64,000 nt of DNA, taken from Isoetes taiwanensis (Eukaryota; Streptophyta; Lycopodiopsida; Isoetales; Isoetaceae). The notes beneath the pieces were generated by a model. The model made no database searches, was not told the DNA's origin, and saw only the letters and a list, made by a program, of their open reading frames with translations. The translations under genes were made by a program, and so were the position numbers. Location: positions 27,647,299 through 27,711,298 of the forward strand of contig JAJEKV010000002.1 in NCBI GenBank assembly GCA_021234155.1, written 5' to 3'. This document shows, one piece after another, positions 55,638 through 64,000 of this stretch; the first letter of the stretch is position 1; every line of letters begins with the position of its first letter.

Positions 55638-58600
55638 TTATCGAGAACATGACTGAGATCGAGAGCCTTTAACTAATGCTATGTTCCCCCACATGTCAAC
55701 AATGTATTTTGAAATCCGAATATTTTGCCATTTGCATCCCATGCATAATGTATAGCATCTAACTTCTCATACCTTGATGGATTTGATGGATTAGATCGCC
55801 AACGTTTAGTTAATCAACCTGTATAGTCATGACCAATAGGCATCCACCATGATACATAAATATGACCATAATTGGTAGACTCTGGATCCAAGATGGCCTC
55901 TTCTTCTGTATAGCCCAGCCACATTGGAGTTTCATCGTCTCCAGGTCGGATACCTTTCGTAACATGTGCATGAGGATCGAACTCATCCATAGGTAACACT
56001 GGACGTCCATCTGCTGGCCCACAATAAGAAGGCAAAGGTTTTACAAGCACAGAGCTTCATCCCCCCTGGATTAAAGGCAGAACTTGTAGAGGTTCTTGCC
56101 TTGTACACAACCAAAAGTTATCATTTTGAAGTCGTCTTGGCGATACATCTTCCAAACATAAAAGAATCTCCGTCCAATAATCCATAGTTGCCGTGTACTG
56201 TCGTGCAAACACACTCTCTTCTTGATTTTTGCAGAAGGAGTTCCATAATGCTATGTACTTGCCGATCTTTGTCAACGGTCGGGGAGATCTTTTAATGTCT
56301 TCCTTGGAGGGATATTTTTAGGCACCCCCTATTGGTAACGTTGGCTCACCATTTTCATCCTCCTTCCACATTCTTATTCCTTTTTTTAGAATCTACTCTT
56401 TATGGGTTGGCCGCATCTTTTATGGCATAATGGGCCATTTTCCATCCATTTTAAATCGGAATAATAATAGGTTGGTATGGCCTGTTAAACGTTAGCCTTT
56501 ATCAGGGATGTATCTCTTGACAAAGCCTTTCCAATCTGAAACTTCATCCACAAAATATGGAGTGAGGAGACTTTGCATTACACTTGCCGAATAAGTAAAG
56601 CAACTCATGCAAAGTTAGAGCATCCGATGAACTCATTAACGTCAAAAAGTTCCCAAATAATATATCGATATCGTCATGTGTGCGCCCAACCATCATGAAG
56701 CCAACCTCAATCTTATCAAATACCTTAAGTCATGTCAAATAAGAGAGGTAGGAGAACACGTATCTACTTTTATTTGGACCTGATGCATTATCCAACTGCA
56801 AGTAGAGATTTCGAGGAAGAGGATTGAAACCTTCTAAGTTGGTGCTAGAAGATGAGGGCATCATCTCTTGTGTTTGCGCTAGTTTATGCTGAGTTGGTCG
56901 GGTCTTTTTACAACTTGCATCAATTTGCAATATGTAGCTCTGCTTCCACACAGATCACCACACTTGTCTTCGTCCGGCAACTCAAGATAGTGTAGGATCC
57001 TAGAAAGTGATCCAACATGAAAGTTTGAGTAATCTTTCCAAAGATCGAAAGAGAAATGATCATAAGCCCGTCCACCATGACCATGTGTCAATGCGCCCGT
57101 CAAACTGCTCTTTAAGCGATCCCCTCCAAACGGACTTTGTGAGATGTAGACTTCTTGGCGTGAGTGTTTTGACCTGATCCATCTTGTCATGTATTATGCA
57201 AAGGTGACTTTTACGGTGAACGATGTGATAATGCACGCCAATGCCAATATTGACTCCTCTACAGAACGTTGTTCCAATATATCTCAAGCACCGTTGAATT
57301 GAAAGATTACACCTCTCCCTTGTATCTTTTGTTCTTTCCAATTTCTGCTTGATGACTACGCATATGTTACGCTTGGAGAATGTTGTATTTTTTGCTATGC
57401 TGACGTCTGGAAACTCTTTCTTTCAAATATTGTAAAAAGCGGGTAAGGTTACACTATTTCCTGTCAATTCTTCCACCACGGCACCCTCTTCCTTATGTAT
57501 GCTCTTCTTATTAAAGATAGAAGGAAGTTTGCAAACATTCTCCCTTATATCATCCTTTCCTTTTTTGCTTCTATGTGGAGTGCTCTTCGCATTCTCACTA
57601 ATGAAGGTATCAAGCACACTTTCTGTAGCTAATGTCACAGATCTAGGCATCTTAGAGCCTGTATTACCATGCTCCACCCGTTTTCCACCTAACTCGAACC
57701 TCTTCCTCTAATTATAAAATGTAGATTGAGCAACTCCTAAAGCCACGCGACAATCCAGTGACACCATTCCACTCGAGACCACTGAGAAGCCTCAGAGTGT
57801 TTTTTAAAGTTACACTCAACATATAAAAACAAATGTAATTCTTGCACTACTTGATTGAGAATAAAATTCTTTTCTTAAGGCACATACTTGTTAAAGGCCA
57901 GTTTTTGATACATTCTTCCTTAAAGATGTTGATTTTAGTGCACTCTTGATTGACTTGGAAGCACACATCCTCTCCTCCTTGCTATCCCCTTTTGTTCCCT
58001 CCCTCGACCCTCTTCACATATGTATATTTCCCTCAACATTAGCTTCCGTGCACTTAACTTCTAAGTCATCCTCTTATACAGCATTACGACCTTGTAAATG
58101 TTGTGAAACCGTCCCTACCATCACGATGCAAAACATCAGGTGCTCTCTCAAGATATTAGACTTGCAACTGGAGGCCTCTCTGCACGAGCATAACATGATC
58201 TCATATTTTGGTTCCCAATTGGATCCATTATCTTACCCACTGAAAGCCCGACCTTTGATACACCCAAGAACTCATCGTCTATAGCATCCTGAGGATCACT
58301 AAAGACTATATTAGCCTCGTCCGAATATTTAGATCCAATGCAGAAGTGAAGAATGTAGCACGACAAACCAAGTAGATCTGTTCTGGAGTAGTAGACTATC
58401 TCATCTTCAGGCTTAAACAACCCGAGACCAAGACGGGCACCTACATTGACCTCCAATCTCCTCTACTATCTCGTCTTCTTCATTTATTGCAGTGTTGCTT
58501 GGTTCACCACAGTGAGTAGTGAAACTGATGTCCAGTGGACTATTGACAGATGATGGACTACTAGATGAATCCTCTTCTGAAGAGGGCAAATTGAGAGATG

Positions 58601-58810
58601 TTGCCGAAGACGTATCTTCACTTGAGGGGCACTCAACATGTTTTACATCCCTCTTTGGCCATTGAATGAATGTGCCTACTGCTTCACCAATGTTATCTGC
58701 CCCTCAAAGGGACTGGAAGTTCCGTCGATGGGACTACAGACTCCGTAACCTCAACTGCTACATTTAAAGGATCTATGTCCTTGCCATGAAGAGTGGTTCT
58801 ATTCAAAATA
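55638..58810 (-). pseudogene. DUF7869-type DNA transposase, broken (copy 2)
   Basis: Same order of motifs as copy 1: QWPKRDVK region (about 58645-58680), Cys segment largely disrupted near 57880-57930, HGNTGSK (about 57655-57675), LDNASGPNKSRYVF (about 56750-56800), GRTHDDID (about 56660-56690), WWMPIG (about 55830-55850). The stops shared with copy 1 show that they are older than the duplication. Copy 2 has extra losses: about 10 nt near 55725 (frameshift in the tail), 10-12 nt near 55950 (residues FVLV lost), and scrambled bases near 56055 and 56270. It cannot encode a working enzyme as read. Confidence 0.75.
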
Positions 58811-58944
58811 TGGCCCCTGGCAACAACTGTCCTTTCGACAAATAAGTTGTACAGGGGAAAATTGAAGCTGTTTCAAGCAAGCCGATAATTTTTAGAACAT
58901 ATGAATTAGGAGAAAAACATGTAAAAAACAAGCAAAAAAGGAAC

Positions 58945-59145
58945 AAATGGCGCCATTTAGCACAAGGAACAAATGGCGCCATTTGGTCCAAATGTACACC
59001 ATGTCGACCAATGGAATCCAAATGGCGCCACCCATTTGGTCAAAATGTACACCTCCGACCAAGCTAAGACCAAATGGTGCCATGGCGCCATTTCTTCATG
59101 TAAGATTACTGTGTAATGTGCTGGCCAAATGGCACCATGGCTCGA
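58945..59145. repeat. Cluster of GGCGCC palindromes (copy 2)
   Basis: Same two perfect AAATGGCGCCATTT palindromes and the same variants as at 49329-49530, almost unchanged. Confidence 0.8.
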
Positions 59146-59664
59146 ACATTCCACCGCATTCACTTTGCCCTTTGCAAAAATGGACTGAAATGCCCAGTTA
59201 GTATGAACTTTAATCTAACGAGAAAAAGATCTACAATGATTAAATCTAGTGATTATCAACACACTGCACCTTAGCTCCATCAACAAATTTACACGAGGTG
59301 CCTATGTTATGTATTCTTACTCCGATTGTTGTATGTGTGCCAATTTTGCAAATAAAACCAAGGTTCTTACTGTGTCGAAGCAGTATGGATTTTAGCATTT
59401 GGAGAACAGGGTATATACATGTCAGAAGTAAAGCCCAATTCATACTAGAAATAGTAGACTTACTTAATATTAGACAGATTCATAGTGGTATGATCTACTG
59501 GAGCAGTAGATGAATCTAAAAAAAACAAGCAGATCTCAACAGATATGAAAGCACAATGTGCCTTGAATAACTGGGAATCACTAAGAACTGAAATCGCCGG
59601 TAGTCGCATGAAGGTTCACCAGGGATTTCTGTGAGCACCAAGAAGAAAGCGTCTGACAGCACAC

Positions 59665-59835
59665 ATGCGCCTTGCAAGATTTCTGCCTAGGCGCCTGAGA
59701 AAAGCTGCGTGCCTTATGCGAGCGGCAACTGAAGCAAGCATGCGGATTCGAAAATGCCTAAACCGTGCACGGAAACGGATGCATCGTACCATGGTCGCTT
59801 TAAGAGGACGATCGGCGACAAAGACGGATCTCTAA
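59665..59835 (+). CDS. Small arginine-rich ORF (56 aa), copy 2
   Basis: ATG at 59665, TAA at 59833-59835. It reads MRLARFLPRRLRKAAC..., the same length as copy 1, with Arg at residue 5 and Thr at residue 22. There are 14 Arg and 4 Lys in 56 residues. See copy 1 for context. It is preserved next to decayed genes, which is what makes it notable; real translation is unproven. Confidence 0.4.
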   Translation: MRLARFLPRRLRKAACLMRAATEASMRIRKCLNRARKRMHRTMVALRGRSATKTDL

Positions 59836-60594
59836 ATGACAAATAATATTTTAAAATAATGGCCGGAATCGTTTGAAAATAAAAGCGGCAATTTTCAAAT
59901 TAAAGCGGGTGATTCGAATTTGCATAGGCAGCGAGTTCAAATTTCAAATTACAGGCGGGATTTTTAAATTTTATGTTCAAATGTGGGTGGGCGGGCGAAA
60001 GGGCTGGAAATTCTAGAATTTAAAATTTTGGCCCGTTGGGCGCATAGATGGCCCACCACCCGCCACGGGCAGCTGGACCGCCACGGGCCCCTAGGTGGCT
60101 GCCTACAGGACTGCTGAGCGCCTGCGGGCCAAAATTTCAAATTTCCAAATTTCTCAAGATTTCCATAGTTACGTCTCCAAATCCCTGTGTGACCTCATTT
60201 GCTATTCGCCTTGAAACACTAGCCGCCAGTGCCTCTATCCTAGCCGCCAGTGCCCAGTGCCTAGCTGCCAGCGCCTAGTGCCCAACGCCCTGTCGCCTCC
60301 ACTGGTGCCCACCTTTCTCGGCTTTTTCAGCGCATATTCTCTAGCGCTCAACACCTTACAAGTCCGCGTAGAACACCACTTTTCTGCCAAAAATCAAGGC
60401 CAAATCCGGAGGCATGGAAGCTGTGGAGACAGAGGCTAGCGCCCAGCCAGGATCAGCTATGTCTTCTCCGATAAGGTTTCTTTAGTGTGTTTTATTGTAA
60501 ATAGCGCCACCGCGCTATTTGACGGCACGTTATCTCACTTTAGGGACCTGGGTTGTGTATTAATTGTAGTTTAATAGCGTGTCGAGTCTAACAA

Positions 60595-61510
60595 ATGGTG
60601 CCATGCCAAGATATTGCCCAGAATATATTGCCTCTCTATGGGTGTCAATACACCCTATGCATATGCAAATGGTTGTTTGGTAGATTGCTTCTCCATGGGT
60701 GTCAATGCACCCAATGCATATGCAAATGGCGCCATTTACTTAATATATTGCTTCTCTATGGATGTCAATACACCCAATGCATATGCAAGTGGCACCATGG
60801 CGCCATTTGCTTGGTAGATTGCTTCTCTATAGGTGTCAATACACCCAATGCATATGCAAGTGGTGCCATGGCGCCATCGGCTTGGTAGATTGCTTCTCCA
60901 TAGGTGTCAATACACCCAATGCATATGCAAATGGCGCCATTTGCTTGGTAGATTGCTTCTCCATGGGTGTCAATACACCCAATGCATATGCACAGGCGCA
61001 ATTTGCTTGGTAGATTGTTTCTCCGTGGGTGTCAATGCACCCAATGCATATGCAAATAGCGCCATTTGCTTGGTAGATTGCTTCTCCATGGGTCTTAATA
61101 CACCTAATGCATATGCAATTGGCGCCATGGCACCATTTTCTTAGTATATTGCCTCTCTATGGGTGTCAATACACCCAATACATATGCAAATGGTGCCACG
61201 ACGCAATTTTCTTGGTAGATTGCTTCTCCATAGGTCTTAATACACCCAATGCATATGCAATTGCCTCTCTATGGGTGTCAATACACCCAATGCATTTGCT
61301 TGGTAGATTGCTTCTCCATGGGTCTTAATACATCCAATGCATATGCAAATGGCGCCATGGCACCATTTGCGTGATAGAGTGCTTCTAAATGGGTGTCATT
61401 ATACCCAATGCATATGGCGCCATTTGCTTGGTATAGTGCTTCTTTATGCGTCAATACACCCAATTCATATGCGAATGGCGCCATGGCGCCATTTGCCTGC
61501 TTGTTCCTAT
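60595..61510 (+). repeat. Palindrome-built satellite (copy 2)
   Basis: Same units in the same order as at 50958-51880. Here more units keep the intact GGCGCC core (for example ATGGTGCCATGGCGCCATCGG near 60862 and ATGGCGCCATGGCGCCATT near 61475), where copy 1 reads GGCCC. Confidence 0.92.
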
Positions 61511-61619
61511 GAATTGCCAATTAGAATATCCAAATGGGGCAGTGGCACCATTTCTTCAGGTGTCTTGTTACTGACGCTTCTGTGTTTCAGCCGTGCTACG
61601 CGTGGATCTACAGTTCTAG

Positions 61620-64000
61620 TCCGAGCAAACAATTATGATGACAGACCGGAGTTGGTGCATGGAGGTAATGAGGGTGAGCATGTCTGCTCCTACATGCTCC
61701 AAAGGAGACTGCAGAAGAGAGCTTTGCTTGTTGGTAAGAGAGATGTCCAGAGAATCTGAAGGAATTTACCAGCGGGGTATCGTTGTGAACATGAAGAAGG
61801 TTCTCAAGAACGGTTGCAATGATTGGCTCCATGTGGTCCTTGAGGACACGAATGAACAAAGGATAATTATCTACTATGTGGACTGGAAGTTCTATGACCC
61901 TACTCTGATGTTTGCTAGTATTGCCAATGTATCTGGTTCGGCCAAGAAGCAAGGCTGGGCGCTGCCTTCCTATAAAAACTTTGAAGAAGTAGACATTAAA
62001 GGACCAGATGAAATCTTGAGGGGCTATAATATTCGTCGTAAGTATATGAACGAGTCGAAAAACTCGCCTTCATTCATTGTTAAGGCATTAGCCTCTCAGA
62101 AACCTCCCGTCATTGTGGACACGGCCTGGCTTCGCACAGTTACCAAGAAGAAGTCAACACAAACTAAAGAGGCTGCTGCAGCCAAAAAAGACTCCTCTTC
62201 GGGTGCTGAAGATGTTGACCAAGCACTAGAGGAAGCAAAAGTCGCTGGCAAGGATAAAGGTAAGAGGAAGGATCATAAAGATCCTGAGAAAGAAAAGAAA
62301 GAAAAAAGGATAAGAAATCGAAGAAGGACAGGGAAAAGAAGGATGGGAAAGGGGTGACAGAAGATATCAAGAAAAAGAAAAGGAAGAAGGAGCACAGGCT
62401 AGAGACCTCTGAGAAGGATAGCACCTCTAAAAAATGCCGGAGATAAATTCTGACACCAAGTCCTGATGCAAGTCCAAGCAGGATGGAAAGGAACAATAAG
62501 AAGGCGACTGGAAGTGGTGGTGACAATCCTGCAAGCCCATCACATATTAAGGATATTGCAGGCACACCGGCTAGAAGAGCCACCTCCGAGCAACCTAAAG
62601 AATGCAGGCTAACATTGAGAATAGCCCAGCACTTGCTCGAAGTGCCTTCGAATCTTAAGGCGAAAAGGTCAGAAGAGGAAAAGACGGCAGAAACAACGTT
62701 ATAGAAGATCTTTGACCACCGCCATCTTTTTCCTTTGGGCATCACACTCATCAAGCAAATAAACGTGTCTAGCTATACCAAGGGCTACCAAATCTAACAT
62801 CTAGGCCAAGGAATATAGAGCACGTGAAGACGTTAGTGGATTCCTTCCAGAGAGACCCACATCCTGTGTTTACTCCCGCTGATGTGATTCCATTTCATCC
62901 CCTCACAAACAAAGCGGTCCCTTGGAGGCGAGGATGACCTCATGGGGATGCACTATTATATAGCTTAATAGCAATCACTCGATTTTGGCTACTCAACTTG
63001 TATGTAAAAGACTAGGTACACCAAAGTCCCAAGAACAGATGTCAAAGATTTATGAGTTTCGCAATTGCCGAGTTTTATCTGGTGCAGTCAACGAACAAGA
63101 ATGCCTACAACGTAGTTGTGAAGTCAATGACATCGCTGCCAAGACTATCTTCAAGGAGCCTTTCATTGACAAAATAACCCACCTGTGGCACCAGTATGCT
63201 CTCTGCGGGAAGCCTGATCCATCGGGTCGTGGTCAATCACGATCAGAACCCTATAAGGTACTTAGTAATTCATTTGTTGGCTTTTTTACGTAGGAAATGG
63301 CGAAGTGCCATTTCCTCGCCAAATGGCGCCATGGCGCCATTTCATACTTATTTCCATTGCTTACTAAATTCTTCTTGTTTCCAACGTTATCTGGCTTTGG
63401 CTAAAGTTACCATGCGTGGTAAGCAACCGAAAGATTAGTGGGTCTTCATGCCTGATGATATTTTTCACCGAACAAGTATACATCCTTCACAGATTTTAGG
63501 ACTGCCATGCAGGGCTTTGACGATGCAGTAAGCTTGATTTCCATTGGCACTTTGCATAATAAGTGGGTTATAGAAGGAGTGACCAAGGAAGGAGTTTACG
63601 TCAACGTGCCGCCTGCCTTGGGGAGATTTATACGTAATGCTATCTTGCAGAGAGAGGATACTGAAGACTTCCATTGCGAAGTTGAACTGACAGATAGCAG
63701 AGGGCAAATTGTCTGCACTCCTATGCCAGTATCCTTGATTGTTTTGGACACTAGAGGCATAAGTCCAATGTGGAACAAAACCACACTATCTAAGTTTTTT
63801 AATATAGCTGTAAAGAACACCACAGCTGAATCTTTCTCGATAGTGTGCTTTGCAAGGCCAGAGCATAATTTTTTGCTTTCTTCTTTGTTGGATAACTTGG
63901 ACTCCAGGTTCAGAGTTTATATTGGCATATATGAGGACGAATTCAAGAATCCACCTGCCATAGGGATTAAGGAGTCACATGCACTTGTATATGTCACAAA
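61620..64000 (+). pseudogene. Plus-strand gene of unknown family (copy 2, runs off the window)
   Basis: Here the first part is better preserved than in copy 1: one open frame runs from 61635 to 62357 (240 codons), through KKVLKNGCNDWLHVVLED, SYKNFEEVDIKGPDEILRGY, KPPVIVDTAWLRTV, and into the Lys-rich stretch, where copy 1 is broken at the DTAWL position. The next parts are KRLGTPKSQEQMSKIYEFRN (63005-63064), LCGKPDPSG (about 63200-63225), then after about 63470 RTAMQGFDDAVSLISIGTL-type sequence, KWVIEGVTKEGVYVNVPPAL (about 63560-63620), and SLIVLDTRGISPMWNKTTLS (about 63730-63790). An intron is likely near 63255-63380, with a donor-like AAG/GTAC. Family unknown. Confidence 0.6.

Larger units (their letters stand above)
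55509..64000. repeat. 9.64-kb tandem duplication, copy 2 (cut by window end)
   Basis: This repeats copy 1 from 45865; position 64000 corresponds to about 54376. The remaining ~1.1 kb lies outside the window. Whether further copies follow cannot be seen. Confidence 0.93.

Overview
The window is nuclear DNA of a land plant. It has one recognisable host gene with 13 small exons and plant-type splice sites, set among a plant-type Ty3/gypsy chromovirus, tRNA-derived SINEs, an L1-like LINE remnant, Helitron ends, a pogo/Tigger-like DNA transposon and a large DUF7869-type DNA transposon. The species cannot be named from the sequence. A non-seed plant is plausible from the transposon mix, but that is inference. 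Most of the window is repeat-derived and most long open frames are broken.

Layout. 0-3.9 kb: non-coding DNA with two SINEs carrying clear target-site duplications, and a 271-bp tandem duplication that may be a copied exon. 3.93-16.98 kb: one complete but decayed Ty3/gypsy retrotransposon on the minus strand, with 1.55-kb LTRs, a tRNA-Met-type primer site, a polypurine tract, gag, protease, RT, RNase H, integrase and chromodomain. Between the 5' LTR and gag it carries an unusual 2.5-kb leader: two similar modules, each with a pair of ~67-bp inverted-repeat blocks followed by a TATA box and an ORF remnant. 17-26 kb: AT-rich DNA with a Helitron 3' end, an ORF1-only LINE remnant and a partial pseudo-copy of the host gene. 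26.19-28.52 kb: the host gene, an intact EIPR1/TSSC1-like WD40 protein of 353 codons on the minus strand, for which I give a phase-consistent 13-exon model. 29.0-31.7 kb: a Tigger-like transposase pseudogene with a second ORF. 32-45 kb: AT-rich DNA with many small tandem duplications, a second Helitron end, a 98-bp hairpin and degraded ORFs.

45.87-64.0 kb: a tandem duplication with a 9.64-kb period, whose second copy runs off the window. Each unit looks like a two-gene DNA transposon. A minus-strand transposase pseudogene (HGNTG-type motif, DUF7869-like RNase H-type core, WWMP tail) diverges from a plus-strand gene of a family I do not recognise. Between them lie a short arginine-rich ORF preserved in both copies, clusters of the palindrome AAATGGCGCCATTT, and a ~63-bp-period satellite built from three consecutive palindromes.

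How the parts work together: the EIPR1-like gene is the only locus I expect to make a normal cellular protein. Everything else is mobile DNA or its debris. The most unusual items are the duplicated two-gene element with its palindromic satellite and the promoter-like modules inside the retrotransposon. Differences between repeat copies cluster at CpG-containing spots, so some frameshifts could be sequencing or assembly artefacts.
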